Shown here: positions 16,350 through 25,572 of the stretch, one piece after another | Layout: the number at the start of each line of letters is the position of its first letter | How positions within the stretch are numbered: position 1 is the stretch's first letter | DNA from: Neisseria meningitidis | GTDB taxonomy: Bacteria > Pseudomonadota > Gammaproteobacteria > Burkholderiales > Neisseriaceae | Length of the DNA: 64,000 nt | Assembly: GCF_900638555.1 (NCBI RefSeq) | Contig: NZ_LR134525.1 | Coordinates: 1,364,001 to 1,428,000, forward strand | Direction: 5' to 3' | Translations under genes and position numbers: made by a program | The notes under the pieces: generated by a model | Databases searched by the model: none | Seen by the model: only the letters and a program-made list of their open reading frames with translations | Told to the model about the DNA's origin: nothing

Positions 16350-16723
16350 GGGATACCGATCAGCATAATCGACTCATGGTGATCAACCAATTTCGCTCCG
16401 GCTATCGTACCGTCTTTAGCCAACGCCATCAGCGTATCAATCGGTTTGCTCGAATAACCGCGCGTATTGACCGCATCGGTCGTGATATAGACCAAGCCCA
16501 ACTGCTCATCGCCTTTGTAAACGCGGGCAACCATAGGCTTACCTTCCGGCTTGCTGTAACGGTCCGCACCCGGAACAATTTCCGAAGGCTGTATTTTCGC
16601 CAGAAAATCAGGCAGACGCTCCGCATAAGCGGGCAGTGCCGCCGTCAAAAAGACAAAGGCGGCAAAAAACGCCGTTATCCGCGCCCGAAACGCGGACATA
16701 CGTTTGATTGAAAAACAGGACAT
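16350..16723 (-). pseudogene. nosR: nosR N-terminal fragment
   Basis: The product has a signal peptide (cleavage after PAYA) and the beginning of the NosR periplasmic FMN-binding domain (ARVYKGDEQLGLVYITTDAV, GYSSKPIDTLMALAKDG, VDHHESIMLIGIP). It then runs out of frame into nosD sequence. NosR is normally over 700 residues with membrane and Fe-S domains; these, all of nosZ, and the start of nosD are gone in one deletion. The start at 16723 is tentative; 16699 is another candidate. Confidence 0.85.
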
Positions 16724-16753
16724 GACTATCCCCGATATACCGATACTCTTTAA

Positions 16754-16802
16754 TATTGATATTATATGAATCATCTATCGGCGATTTTTTGATGCAAATC
16801 AA
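16754..16802 (-). promoter_or_regulatory. FNR-dependent promoter upstream of nosR
   Basis: A perfect FNR palindrome TTGATGCAAATCAA lies at 16789-16802. On the minus strand a perfect TATAAT (16766-16761) follows, placing the FNR centre 41.5 bases upstream of a start at about 16754, the classic class II spacing. This is the oxygen-responsive promoter expected for nos genes and appears intact. Confidence 0.8.
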
Positions 16803-16839
16803 ATTTACAAATCTTAAAACCAATCCGCATACGGGATAA

Positions 16840-16945
16840 TATAGTGGATTAAATTTAAACCAGTACAGCGTTGCCTCGCCTTGCCGTACTATCTGTACTG
16901 TCTGCGGCTTTGTCGCCTTGTCCTGATTTTTGTTAATCCACTATA
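16840..16945. repeat. Correia element (CREE), 106 bp
   Basis: TATAGTGGATTAAATTTAAA at 16840 to TTAATCCACTATA ending at 16945, just upstream of the nosR promoter. Confidence 0.95.
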
Positions 16946-17003
16946 CTTTGTGATTACATCGATATAATGTGGGATTTCACGATGTTGCCGGCCTGCACAA
17001 AAA

Positions 17004-17032
17004 ATGCCGTCTGAAACCCCTTCAGACGGCAT
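17004..17032. terminator. Inverted DUS terminator after hemA
   Basis: ATGCCGTCTGAA (17004-17015) and TTCAGACGGCAT (17021-17032); T-run on the minus strand. Confidence 0.85.
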
Positions 17033-17049
17033 CCTTTTCCGGCGCACCG

Positions 17050-18297
17050 TTATTTGTCCAAATGATAAATCTGCGCGACGGCGTGAACCAAATCTTTATC
17101 TTCTTCCCCCGCCTTATTCAAGGTTTGGGTCGGCGAATGCAGCAGCTTGTTGGTCAGTTGGATCGACAGCCTTTCCAAAACCTCTTCTGCCGTTGCGCCT
17201 TTGGCAAGCTGTTTCATCGCATTTTCCAAGACCTGTTTGCGCGCTTTCTCTCCCTCATCCCTCAATGCCCTGATTAACGGGACACTCTGCCTGCCCTGCT
17301 GCTGCCTGACAAATTCGGCAACCTTCTCGGACACCAGCGTTTCGGCGGCGGCGGCGGCCTTCTGCCTTGCCTCCTTGCCGCTTTGGACGATATTGACCAT
17401 ATCGTCCACCGTATAAAGATAGGCATCGTTCAAATCTCCGACTTCCGCCTCAATGTCTCGCGGCACGGCCAAGTCAAGCATAAACAACGGCATACTCTGC
17501 CTTTGTTTCAATGCGCGCTCCACCATACCTTTGCCGACAATGGGCAACTGGCTTGCCGTTGAAGAAACCACCACGTCGTACTCATGCAAAATGGCAGGCA
17601 GATCGGACAGCAGGCACGGTTCGGCGTTGACACCGAGCTTGTCGCACAACTCCTGTGCACGCGCCAGCGTCCGGTTGGCAACCGTCATCAGCCGGGGACT
17701 TTTGGCGGCAAAATAAGTGGCAACCAGCTCAATCATCTCACCCGCACCGATAAACAAGACATTCAAATCGCCGATGTCGGGGAAAATCTGCTCTGCCAAC
17801 TTGACGGAAGCGGAAGCCATGGAAACCGAGTTTTCGCCGACGGCAGTATCGGTACGGACCTCTTTAGCAACAGAAAAGGTTTTTTGGAACAGGGCATTGA
17901 GTTTCTTACCCATACTTTCCTGCTCTTGAGCAACCCTGACCGCATCCTTAATCTGTCCTAAAATCTGCGGCTCGCCCAACACCATCGAATCCAAGCCGCA
18001 GGCGACGCGGAAAGCATGGCGCACAGTCTCCTGCATCCCCAAAGTATAAAGGTAGGGGCTGATTTCTTCTATGGGAAGGCTGTGATAGTCTGCGAGCCAA
18101 CGGATGATTTCTTCCGAATCACCTACACAGTAAAGCTCGGTACGGTTGCAGGTAGAAAGGATTACCGCCTCCGTTGCCGCATTGCTTCGGGCAAGATTGC
18201 GGACGGCTTCGGGCAGGCAGGCCGCGGCAAACGCCAGCTTTTCCCGTATGCTTAAAGGTGCGGTTTGATGATTGAGTCCGACAGCGGTAAGTTGCAT
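17050..18297 (-). CDS. hemA: Glutamyl-tRNA reductase
   Basis: The 415-residue enzyme reduces glutamyl-tRNA to glutamate-1-semialdehyde, the first step of C5-pathway tetrapyrrole synthesis. The catalytic Cys50 is in VILSTCNRTELY. GLNHQTAPLSIREKLAF is the usual start block, VLFIGAGEMIELVA (about residue 185) is the NADPH loop, and the C-terminal helical dimerisation part is present. Length is normal. It stands alone between gcvH and the nos remnants and ends at a DUS hairpin. The later pathway gene hemC is elsewhere in the window. Confidence 0.97.
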   Translation of the reverse strand: MQLTAVGLNHQTAPLSIREKLAFAAACLPEAVRNLARSNAATEAVILSTCNRTELYCVGDSEEIIRWLADYHSLPIEEISPYLYTLGMQETVRHAFRVACGLDSMVLGEPQILGQIKDAVRVAQEQESMGKKLNALFQKTFSVAKEVRTDTAVGENSVSMASASVKLAEQIFPDIGDLNVLFIGAGEMIELVATYFAAKSPRLMTVANRTLARAQELCDKLGVNAEPCLLSDLPAILHEYDVVVSSTASQLPIVGKGMVERALKQRQSMPLFMLDLAVPRDIEAEVGDLNDAYLYTVDDMVNIVQSGKEARQKAAAAAETLVSEKVAEFVRQQQGRQSVPLIRALRDEGEKARKQVLENAMKQLAKGATAEEVLERLSIQLTNKLLHSPTQTLNKAGEEDKDLVHAVAQIYHLDK

Positions 18298-18365
18298 GAA
18301 AAAATCGGTAAAGATGAATATAGACCGTTATTATAGCCTAACTGCTTCCTTAAAACACGGACAAA

Positions 18366-18410
18366 AAACTGCACCTCCGACCGCAAAAATGCCGTCTGAA
18401 GGTGCAGTTT
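18366..18410 (-). terminator. Terminator after gcvH
   Basis: AAACTGCACCT (18366-18376) pairs with AGGTGCAGTTT (18400-18410) around a loop containing a DUS; on the minus strand it is followed by a T-run. Confidence 0.75.
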
Positions 18411-18448
18411 CCGTTTGTCCGGCGGTTGCCATCGGGCAGCCGGGCGGT

Positions 18449-18835
18449 TTAATCCACTTCGCCCGCGTATTGTTCGGCAGTCAGCAGAACGTCGTAATCG
18501 GCAACGTTTGCCGGTTTGAGTTTGAAGAACCAGCCTGCACCGTAAGGATCGCTGTTGGCAGTTTCCGGAGCGCTTGGCAAATCTTCGTTGACGGCAACGA
18601 CTTCACCTGCAATCGGTGCGTACACGTCGGACGCGGCTTTTACAGACTCAACCACACCGGCTTGTTCTTCGGCGGCAAGGTTTGCGCCGACTTCAGGCAG
18701 CTCGACAAACACGATGTCGCCCAACAGCTCTTGCGCGTGGTGGGTAATACCGACGGTGATGATACCGTCTTCTTCAAGGCGCAGCCATTCGTGGCTGGCA
18801 ACGTATTTCAGTTCTGCCGGGATGTTGCTGCTCAT
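18449..18835 (-). CDS. gcvH: Glycine cleavage system H protein
   Basis: The 128-residue carrier shuttles the methylamine group on a lipoyl arm between the P and T proteins. The lipoylation site is Lys66 in [14 protein letters not shown]. The family blocks [10 protein letters not shown] and WFFKLKPAN are present. The ATG at 18835 is used since an upstream in-frame ATG falls in a DUS. gcvT lies upstream on the same strand but is separated by its own terminator, so the two genes are probably expressed separately. gcvP is not in the window. Confidence 0.97.
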
Positions 18836-18956
18836 GGTTTGATACTCCATTGATAGGGGGTTATTTTCAGACGGCATCTGCATGAATCAATATCCACAGA
18901 TGCCTTGTTCAATGCTTTCTACAAACGTCCGTATCGGACGACAATTAAAACCTGCT

Positions 18957-18991
18957 TTCAGACGGCATATGAAATGAAAATGCCGTCTGAA
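18957..18991 (-). terminator. Inverted DUS terminator after gcvT
   Basis: TTCAGACGGCAT (18957-18968) and ATGCCGTCTGAA (18980-18991). Confidence 0.75.
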
Positions 18992-18997
18992 CCGATA

Positions 18998-20098
18998 TTA
19001 ATCAAACTGTTTTTGACCGTTGCGGACGAACGGCAGCTTCAGTACGCGCACGTCCGCTTCCTTGCCGCGAATCAGCACTTTGGCGGTATCGCCGTCAAAA
19101 TCTTTCGGTACGCGGGCGATGGCGATGGATTGTTTCAGACTTGGAGAGAATACGCCGCTGGTGGTTTCGCCTTTGCCTTTGTCGGTCAACACTTCCATAT
19201 GCGCGCGCAGGATGCCGCCTTTGCCGAGCAGCAAACCGACCTGTTTGACGGCAACGCCTTTTTCTTTCAATGCCAACAAGGCAGCTTTGCCGACAAAATC
19301 GCGGCTTTCGTCTTTCAAATCAACGGTCCAACCCATGCCTGCTTCGAGCGGGCTGGTATCGTCGTCCATATCGTTGCCGTAGAGGTTCATGCCGGCTTCC
19401 ATGCGCAGGGTGTCGCGCGCGCCGAGACCGCAAGGTTGTACGCCTGCTGCTTGCAGGGCTTTGAAGAATGCGACGGCTTCGGTGCCGGGCAGGATGACTT
19501 CGACGCCGTCTTCGCCGGTGTAGCCGGTGCGGGCGACAAACCAGTCGTTGCCCAAATCCGCGCCTTGGAACGGTTTGAGGTTATGGACGACATCTGCCCA
19601 TTCGGGTTTGACGGTCAGGAGTTTTTCAATGGCTTTAGGGCCTTGTACGGCGAGCATGCCGAGGTCGTAGCGCGGATTGAAGGAAACACCGAACTCTTGT
19701 CCGACTTTGTGGAATTGTGCCGTATCTTTTTCGCGAGTCGCGCCGTTGGACACGATGCGGTATTGGGTTTCGGCTTCATTGGTGCGGTAAACGATCAAGT
19801 CGTCAATCACGCCGCCGTTGTCGTTGAGCAAAGCGGAATAAAGGGCTTTGCCGACAAAAGCGAGCTTGGCGACATCGTTGGCAATCAATTTGCGGAAAAA
19901 GGCTTTGGCATTTGCGCCTGCTACGTCGGTAACAAGCATATGGGATACGTCAAACATACCTGCGTCGGTGCGCACGGCTTCGTGTTCGGCGATTTGCGAA
20001 CCATAATGGATGGGCAGCTCCCAGCCGGCAAAATCTACCAGCTTCGCGCCTGCATCTTGATGGGCTTGATGAAATGGGGTGGTTTTCAGAGTAATCAT
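18998..20098 (-). CDS. gcvT: Aminomethyltransferase (glycine cleavage T protein)
   Basis: The 366-residue enzyme transfers the methylene group from the lipoyl arm of GcvH to tetrahydrofolate, releasing ammonia. It has the family start [20 protein letters not shown], the folate-site blocks MFDVSHM and [12 protein letters not shown], and [15 protein letters not shown]. The start at 20098 is preceded by a tandem glycine riboswitch, so expression should rise with glycine. The upstream in-frame start at 20134 lies within the riboswitch expression platform and is rejected. Confidence 0.97.
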   Translation of the reverse strand: MITLKTTPFHQAHQDAGAKLVDFAGWELPIHYGSQIAEHEAVRTDAGMFDVSHMLVTDVAGANAKAFFRKLIANDVAKLAFVGKALYSALLNDNGGVIDDLIVYRTNEAETQYRIVSNGATREKDTAQFHKVGQEFGVSFNPRYDLGMLAVQGPKAIEKLLTVKPEWADVVHNLKPFQGADLGNDWFVARTGYTGEDGVEVILPGTEAVAFFKALQAAGVQPCGLGARDTLRMEAGMNLYGNDMDDDTSPLEAGMGWTVDLKDESRDFVGKAALLALKEKGVAVKQVGLLLGKGGILRAHMEVLTDKGKGETTSGVFSPSLKQSIAIARVPKDFDGDTAKVLIRGKEADVRVLKLPFVRNGQKQFD

Positions 20099-20134
20099 TC
20101 TCAAGTTTCTCCGGATTTTTTGTTCAGATGCCAC

Positions 20135-20152
20135 CCGCGCACCTGTGCGCGG
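20135..20152 (-). promoter_or_regulatory. Expression-platform hairpin of the glycine riboswitch
   Basis: CCGCGCAC (20135-20142) pairs with GTGCGCGG (20145-20152) with a 2-base loop. It lies between aptamer 2 and the gcvT ribosome binding site (GGAG near 20112) and is not followed by a T-run, so it may control translation rather than termination. Confidence 0.5.
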
Positions 20153-20157
20153 ATGAC

Positions 20158-20404
20158 CCTATCTGTCCTTGAACCTGAGATTTTCGGCCGTATCCGCATG
20201 ATGGCAAACCAGTCTGCTCACTGCTTTGCGCGGTTGTCTGAATGGTGGTTCAGACGGCCTTCTCCCCTTCGGTGGACGTTATTCCAACGCCGCTCTCCAG
20301 ATTGTTTGTTTCAATGTGCAGTCCCTGATACCTGAGCGATTTAAGGGTGTCTGCGCCTTCGGTGGTTACATTGTAGTTGGGTGTAACACTCTCCTGCACA
20401 TTTC
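20158..20404 (-). ncRNA. Tandem glycine riboswitch upstream of gcvT
   Basis: On the minus strand aptamer 1 (about 20403-20313) is closed by AATGTGCAG/CTGCACATT and contains AGGAGAG, CCACCGAAGGCGCAGA and CGCTCAGGTATCAGGGACTG. Aptamer 2 (about 20303-20158) contains CTGGAGAGCGG, CCACCGAAGGGG and AAAATCTCAGGTTCAAGGAC. These are the conserved cores of the glycine riboswitch. P3 of aptamer 2 is enlarged and includes a hairpin built on an uptake sequence (AGGCCGTCTGAA, 20260-20249). The position ahead of gcvT fits glycine-activated expression. Confidence 0.92.
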
Positions 20405-20609
20405 CCGATTATGTCTTGAATCGGCGGTTTGGGCAAGCCGTCTTAAAAGAGATGCAAACCGACCGCCTCTGTTTTCACATGATTTTCCGAAAACAAAATT
20501 TGTCCCGGATGACGGTATAACTTTTTATATGTTAATATGGTCTCCATCTGTGCGGATTGCCGCAAACATACGGACAGACAATCCGAATTCCTTAAAACGG
20601 AACGCAAAT
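20405..20609. other. Divergent intergenic region between gcvT riboswitch and lrp
   Basis: Holds the start of the gcvT leader transcript on the minus strand and the lrp promoter on the plus strand. An AT-rich segment near 20518-20540 (ATAACTTTTTATATGTTAATATGG) could supply -10 elements, but no pair of hexamers is convincing. Confidence 0.4.
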
Positions 20610-21092
20610 ATGCCCCAACTCACTTTAGACAAAACCGATATTAAAATCTTACAGGTTCTCCAGGAAAACGGCAGGCTGACCAATGTCGAACTGTCCGAAC
20701 GTGTCGCACTTTCGCCTTCTCCGTGCCTGCGCCGTCTAAAGCAGTTGGAAGATGCCGGCATCGTCCGCCAATATGCCGCGCTGCTGTCTCCGGAATCCGT
20801 CAACCTGGGGCTTCAGGCATTTATCCGCGTTTCCATCCGCAAAGCAAAAGACGCGCGGGAAGACTTTGCCGCATCGGTCCGAAAATGGCCGGAAGTCTTG
20901 AGCTGCTTCGCCCTGACAGGGGAAACCGACTACCTGCTTCAGGCGTTTTTTACCGATATGAACGCGTTTTCCCATTTTGTTTTGGATACGCTCCTGTCCC
21001 ACCACGGCGTACAAGATGCACAATCGAGCTTTGTTTTAAAAGAAATCAAACAAACCACCTCCCTGCCGCTCAACCACCTGCTGAAGGAATAG
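20610..21092 (+). CDS. lrp: Lrp/AsnC-family transcriptional regulator
   Basis: The 160-residue protein starts with the Lrp helix-turn-helix (LDKTDIKILQVLQENGRLTN, then SERVALSPSPCLRRLKQLE, residues about 5-50) and continues with the RAM ligand-binding domain (LGLQAFIRVSI, GETDYLLQAFF). Such proteins form octamers and sense amino acids such as leucine or methionine. The ATG at 20610 is chosen because it begins the domain; the longer open frame from 20226 overlaps the gcvT riboswitch. It is divergent from gcvT, and Lrp controls gcv genes in enterobacteria, so a local regulatory link is possible. Confidence 0.92.
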   Translation: MPQLTLDKTDIKILQVLQENGRLTNVELSERVALSPSPCLRRLKQLEDAGIVRQYAALLSPESVNLGLQAFIRVSIRKAKDAREDFAASVRKWPEVLSCFALTGETDYLLQAFFTDMNAFSHFVLDTLLSHHGVQDAQSSFVLKEIKQTTSLPLNHLLKE

Positions 21093-21138
21093 TGCCCTTC
21101 CCGATTTTCCCGCACGTGCAATCTGCAAACACATTTAC

Positions 21139-21744
21139 ATGACAATAATGAATATCAATACTTCCGAAAATAAAGATGCTGTTGCCGAACACACCGGACA
21201 ATGGTTGGAAAAAGCCGTCATCGGTCTGAACCTGTGTCCCTTTGCCAAAGCCCCCCACGTTAAAAACCTTGTCCGCATCGCAATCAGCGAAGCCAAACAC
21301 CTTGACAGTTTTTTGGAAGACTTGGACGAAGAACTGCAGCGACTGGGCAATACACCCGCCACCGAACTGGAAACTACCCTGCTGGTTCACCCGACCCTAT
21401 TCCCCGATTTCGACGTATTCAACGATATGCTCGACATTGCCGATGCCGCCGTTGTCGAAAACGGCTTGGAAGGCATCATCCAAATCGCCCCGTTTCATCC
21501 CGATTTCCAATTTGAAGGCACGGATTCAGACGACATCGGCAACTACACCAACCGTTCTCCCTATCCGACGCTGCACCTCATCCGCGAAGACAGCATTGCC
21601 AAAGCCGCACAAGCCTTTCCCGACGCTTCGGCAATATTCGAACGCAATATCGCCCTGCTGGAAAAAATGGGACATGAGGGCTGGGCAAAACTCGGTATCA
21701 CATCCTGCCCTTATCCGCACAATAAGAAAAATATTTCAAAATGA
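21139..21744 (+). CDS. DUF1415 family protein
   Basis: The 201-residue protein carries the DUF1415 signature near its N-terminus (VIGLNLCPFAKAPHVKNLVR) with a conserved Cys, and later blocks VHPTLFPDFDVFND and FHPDFQFEG and a C-terminal ITSCPYPHN. It is soluble. The biochemical role of the family is unknown. Its stop overlaps the start of the next gene (ATGA), so the two are probably cotranslated. An in-frame ATG at 21148 is an alternative start. Confidence 0.85.
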   Translation: MTIMNINTSENKDAVAEHTGQWLEKAVIGLNLCPFAKAPHVKNLVRIAISEAKHLDSFLEDLDEELQRLGNTPATELETTLLVHPTLFPDFDVFNDMLDIADAAVVENGLEGIIQIAPFHPDFQFEGTDSDDIGNYTNRSPYPTLHLIREDSIAKAAQAFPDASAIFERNIALLEKMGHEGWAKLGITSCPYPHNKKNISK

Positions 21745-22100
21745 TACGTTATCTTTTAATTGCCTGCGGCTGCATTTCCCTGCTGTTGGGTATCATCGGC
21801 ATTTTTTTGCCGCTGTTGCCGACCACGCCGTTCGTACTGCTCTCCGCCGCCTGCTGGGCAAAGGCATCCCCGCGCTTTCACCGCTGGCTGCACCGGCACC
21901 GCTATTTCGGTCCGATGGTTCATAACTGGGAACAAAACGGCGCAGTGCCGCGCAAAGCCAAAATATTCGCCATCAGTATGATGACCGCATCCTGCCTGAT
22001 AATGTTTTGGCAGTTTCCCCAACGCTGGTGGGTCGGGGCGGTTTCATCGGTTTTTTGTTCCCTTGTCGCCATATGGATGTGGCGCAGGCCCGAATCTTGA
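21741..22100 (+). CDS. DUF454/YbaN-like inner membrane protein
   Basis: The 119-residue protein has three to four membrane segments and the DUF454 pattern GIIGIFLPLLPTTPFVLLSA followed by CWAKASPRFHRWL and HNWEQNGAVPRKAK. It is an inner membrane protein of unknown function. It overlaps the preceding DUF1415 gene by four bases. Confidence 0.88.
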   Translation: MIRYLLIACGCISLLLGIIGIFLPLLPTTPFVLLSAACWAKASPRFHRWLHRHRYFGPMVHNWEQNGAVPRKAKIFAISMMTASCLIMFWQFPQRWWVGAVSSVFCSLVAIWMWRRPES

Positions 22101-22457
22101 ATGCCGTACTGAAAGGGATAAGGGCAAACAAACGGGGGGCAAACCTGTTTCATTGCAAATATATGTTAAAATAAATTCATTTTTCGTTTTCGATAGATTA
22201 TTTATTAAAGACATATATTTATTTGTTTTAAATAAAATTATTTATCAAAAAGAACATATATTCCCAAGCACAGCAATCCGCCTTCCCGCCGCCTTCCGGT
22301 TTGGGAAACTGGTTTATCCTGATTATTTACTTTACAATCAATCGGAAAACTTTTTTCAAAAACAAACAGGCAGCACAGTCCGCCTATGTCCGGGCGGCAC
22401 GGTGCCTGTATCACTCCCACGCGCCGCGCAAGGCAGTGCTTGAATCGAGGAAACACG
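22101..22457. other. AT-rich intergenic region before nhaD
   Basis: No gene or named repeat is seen. The part 22160-22262 is strongly AT-rich and could hold promoters for the antiporter gene. Confidence 0.5.
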
Positions 22458-23879
22458 ATGCGCCACCTACCCCTGTTTTCACTAATGCTTTTCCCCGCAT
22501 CGGTTTACGCCGCAGATTTGGACGGCGCAAACCTAAACCTGCTGTGGAGCCTGCCCTTTGCCCTGATTTTGCTGTCTATCGCATTGGGTCCCTTGTTTTT
22601 TTCGCATACCTGGCATCACCATTACGGCAAAATTACCGCCTTTTGGACATTGCTCTTCCTCATTCCGTTCAGTTTGGTTTTTGGCGCGTCCGCCGGTATC
22701 CATACCGTCGCACACGCACTCGTTGAAGAATACATCCCTTTCATCCTGCTGCTGCTTGCCCTGTACACCATTTCAGGCGGCATTTTGGTTTGGGGCGACT
22801 TGAACGGCACACCCAAGCTCAACACCGCCCTGCTTGCCGTCGGTACGGCACTTGCCTCTATCATGGGAACGACCGGCGCAGCAATGCTGATGATTCGTCC
22901 GCTGCTGAAAGCCAACCAAAACCGTACCCGCCGCGTGCACATCGTCATCTTCTTCATTTTCCTGGTTGCAAACATCGGCGGCGGTCTGACCCCTTTGGGC
23001 GACCCCCCACTCTTCCTCGGCTTCCTCAAAGGCGTAGATTTCATGTGGACGGTCAAACATATGTTCGCCCCCGTCCTGATCAGCACCGCTGTCCTGTTGA
23101 CCGCCTTCTATTTCATCGACAACCGTTTCTTCAAACAGGAAAGCATTGCACAAGATACGCCGGCACAACAGGAAAAACCCGAAAAAATCGCCATCTTCGG
23201 CAAATGGAACTTCCTCCTGCTTTCGGGCGTGGTCGGCGCGGTTCTAATGTCCGGCCTTTGGAAACCCGAACACCCGGGATTTGAAATCCTCGGCAGCCGT
23301 TACGCCCTGCAAAACCTCGTCCGCGATGTCATCCTGATTGCATTGACCGCCGTATCTATGGCAATCACGCCCAAACAAGTCCGCGCAGGCAACGAATTCA
23401 ACTTTGAACCCATCGCCGAAGTGGGCAAACTCTTCCTCGGCATCTTCATCACCATCTTTCCCGTCCTGAGCATTCTGAAAGCAGGCGAGGCAGGCGCGCT
23501 GGGCGGGGTGGTATCGCTGGTTCACGATACGGCAGGTCATCCGATTAATGTGATGTATTTTTGGATGAGCGGCATATTGTCGGCATTCTTGGATAACGCG
23601 CCCACTTATCTCGTTTTTTTCAATATGGCGGGCGGCGATGCCCAAGCCTTGATGACGGGTTCCCTGTTTCATTCGCTGCTGGCGGTTTCTATGGGTTCGG
23701 TATTCATGGGCGCACTGACCTACATCGGCAACGCACCGAACTTCATGGTCAAGGCCATTGCCGAACAGCGCGGCGTACCGATGCCGACTTTCTTCGGCTA
23801 TATGATGTGGTCGGTCGCCTTCCTGACACCCGTCTTCATCGTACATACCCTTATCTTTTTCGTTTTCAAACTGCTGTAA
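22458..23879 (+). CDS. nhaD: NhaD-type sodium:proton antiporter
   Basis: The 473-residue membrane protein has an apparent signal-like N-terminus (ending VYAADL), about twelve membrane segments and the NhaD/ArsB ion-transporter superfamily motifs GTTGAAMLMIRPLLKAN, NIGGGLTPLGDPPLFLGFL and FLDNAPTYLVFFN. It would exchange sodium for protons across the inner membrane, which fits a cell using the neighbouring sodium-pumping Nqr complex. The start at 22458 follows GAGGAAAC. It is monocistronic and ends at a DUS hairpin. Confidence 0.88.
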   Translation: MRHLPLFSLMLFPASVYAADLDGANLNLLWSLPFALILLSIALGPLFFSHTWHHHYGKITAFWTLLFLIPFSLVFGASAGIHTVAHALVEEYIPFILLLLALYTISGGILVWGDLNGTPKLNTALLAVGTALASIMGTTGAAMLMIRPLLKANQNRTRRVHIVIFFIFLVANIGGGLTPLGDPPLFLGFLKGVDFMWTVKHMFAPVLISTAVLLTAFYFIDNRFFKQESIAQDTPAQQEKPEKIAIFGKWNFLLLSGVVGAVLMSGLWKPEHPGFEILGSRYALQNLVRDVILIALTAVSMAITPKQVRAGNEFNFEPIAEVGKLFLGIFITIFPVLSILKAGEAGALGGVVSLVHDTAGHPINVMYFWMSGILSAFLDNAPTYLVFFNMAGGDAQALMTGSLFHSLLAVSMGSVFMGALTYIGNAPNFMVKAIAEQRGVPMPTFFGYMMWSVAFLTPVFIVHTLIFFVFKLL

Positions 23880-23884
23880 ACGCT

Positions 23885-23910
23885 ATGCCGTCTGAACATT
23901 CAGACGGCAT
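23885..23910 (+). terminator. Inverted DUS terminator after nhaD
   Basis: ATGCCGTCTGAA (23885-23896), CA, TTCAGACGGCAT (23899-23910), then TTTTAA. Confidence 0.88.
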
Positions 23911-23955
23911 TTTAAATTCCGGCATAATCAAATCAATATCCCCCCTTCCGACAAT

Positions 23956-24061
23956 TATAGTGGATTAACAAAAATCAGGACAAGGCGACGAAGCCGCAGA
24001 CAGTACAAATAGTACGGCAAGGCGAGGCAACGCCGTACTGGTTTAAATTTAATCCACTATA
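23956..24061. repeat. Correia element (CREE) upstream of nqrA
   Basis: TATAGTGGATTAAC at 23956 to TTAATCCACTATA ending at 24061, about 165 bases before nqrA. Its right end reads TATAAA across the junction and might contribute a promoter. Confidence 0.95.
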
Positions 24062-24226
24062 AAAACAGCTTCCGCAAGGAAAAAAGCAGCAAATCTGACA
24101 AACAGGTACAATTCCTGATAGAATCTAACACTTTGCTACATTAATTTATTCAATGCTTTTGATGCCACGCGACACGGTATCAAAACACGCCGTTTTTACC
24201 TTAACCATCACAAGTAATGCAAATAT

Positions 24227-25570
24227 ATGATTAAAATCAAAAAAGGTCTAAACCTGCCCATCGCGGGCAGACCGGAGCAAGTCATTTATGACGGGCCCGT
24301 CATTACCGAAGTCGCGTTGCTTGGCGAAGAATATGCCGGTATGCGCCCCTCGATGAAAGTCAAGGAAGGCGATGCCGTCAAAAAAGGCCAAGTGCTGTTT
24401 GAAGACAAAAAGAATCCGGGCGTGGTGTTTACCGCGCCGGTTTCAGGCAAAATCGCCGCCATCCATCGCGGCGAAAAGCGCGTACTTCAGTCGGTCGTGA
24501 TTGCCGTTGAAGGCAACGACGAAATCGAGTTCGAACGCTACGCGCCCGAAGCGTTGGCAAACTTAAGCGGCGAAGAAGTGCGCCGCAATCTGATCCAATC
24601 CGGTTTGTGGACTGCGCTGCGTACCCGTCCGTTCAGCAAAATCCCTGCCGTCGATGCCGAGCCGTTCGCCATCTTCGTCAATGCGATGGACACCAATCCG
24701 CTGGCGGCAGACCCTGTGGTTGTGATCAAAGAAGCCGCCGAGGATTTCAGACGAGGTTTGCTGGTATTGAGCCGTTTGACCGAGCGTAAAATCCATGTGT
24801 GTAAGGCAGCTGGCGCAGACGTGCCGTCTGAAAATGCTGCCAACATCGAAACACATGAATTCGGCGGCCCGCATCCGGCCGGTTTGAGTGGCACGCACAT
24901 TCATTTCATTGAGCCGGTCGGTGCAAACAAAACCGTTTGGACCATCAATTATCAAGATGTAATTGCCATCGGACGTTTGTTTGCAACAGGCCGTCTGAAC
25001 ACCGAGCGCGTGATTGCTTTGGGTGGTTCTCAAGTCAACAAACCACGCCTCTTGCGTACCGTTTTGGGTGCGAAAGTATCGCAAATTACTGCGGGCGAAT
25101 TGGTTGACGCAGACAACCGCGTGATTTCCGGTTCGGTATTGAACGGCGCGATTACACAAGGCGCGCACGATTATTTGGGACGCTACCACAATCAGATTTC
25201 CGTTATCGAAGAAGGCCGCAGCAAAGAGCTGTTCGGCTGGGTTGCGCCGCAGCCGGACAAATACTCCATCACGCGTACGACCCTCGGCCATTTCCTGAAA
25301 AACAAACTCTTCAAGTTCACGACAGCCGTCAACGGTGGCGACCGCGCCATGGTGCCGATTGGTACTTACGAGCGCGTAATGCCGCTAGACATCCTGCCTA
25401 CCCTGCTTTTGCGCGATTTAATCGTCGGCGATACCGACAGCGCGCAAGCATTGGGTTGCTTGGAATTGGACGAAGAAGACCTCGCTTTGTGCAGCTTCGT
25501 CTGCCCGGGCAAATACGAATACGGCCCGCTGTTGCGTAAGGTGCTGGAAACCATTGAGAAGGAAGGCTGA
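24227..25570 (+). CDS. nqrA: Na+-NQR subunit A
   Basis: The 447-residue soluble subunit opens the nqr operon. It starts [17 protein letters not shown], as in other NqrA proteins, and has the biotinyl/lipoyl-like hammerhead ([18 protein letters not shown]) and a conserved C-terminal Cys block ([20 protein letters not shown]). It is part of the cytoplasmic face of the Na+-pumping NADH:quinone oxidoreductase and is associated with quinone binding. nqrB follows after two bases. Confidence 0.97.
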   Translation: MIKIKKGLNLPIAGRPEQVIYDGPVITEVALLGEEYAGMRPSMKVKEGDAVKKGQVLFEDKKNPGVVFTAPVSGKIAAIHRGEKRVLQSVVIAVEGNDEIEFERYAPEALANLSGEEVRRNLIQSGLWTALRTRPFSKIPAVDAEPFAIFVNAMDTNPLAADPVVVIKEAAEDFRRGLLVLSRLTERKIHVCKAAGADVPSENAANIETHEFGGPHPAGLSGTHIHFIEPVGANKTVWTINYQDVIAIGRLFATGRLNTERVIALGGSQVNKPRLLRTVLGAKVSQITAGELVDADNRVISGSVLNGAITQGAHDYLGRYHNQISVIEEGRSKELFGWVAPQPDKYSITRTTLGHFLKNKLFKFTTAVNGGDRAMVPIGTYERVMPLDILPTLLLRDLIVGDTDSAQALGCLELDEEDLALCSFVCPGKYEYGPLLRKVLETIEKEG

Positions 25571-25572
25571 TT

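Noticed and set aside
15207..16382. 391-codon plus-strand frame over nosD
   Set aside because: Antisense of the NosD beta-helix repeats; no independent motif.
18866..18879. MPSE-starting N-terminal extensions (for example on gcvH and nosF)
   Set aside because: These arise when a frame runs into an uptake sequence; the downstream ATG matches the family start better.
22101..22457. Small ORFs before nhaD
   Set aside because: AT-rich with no family match; one overlaps the nhaD leader.
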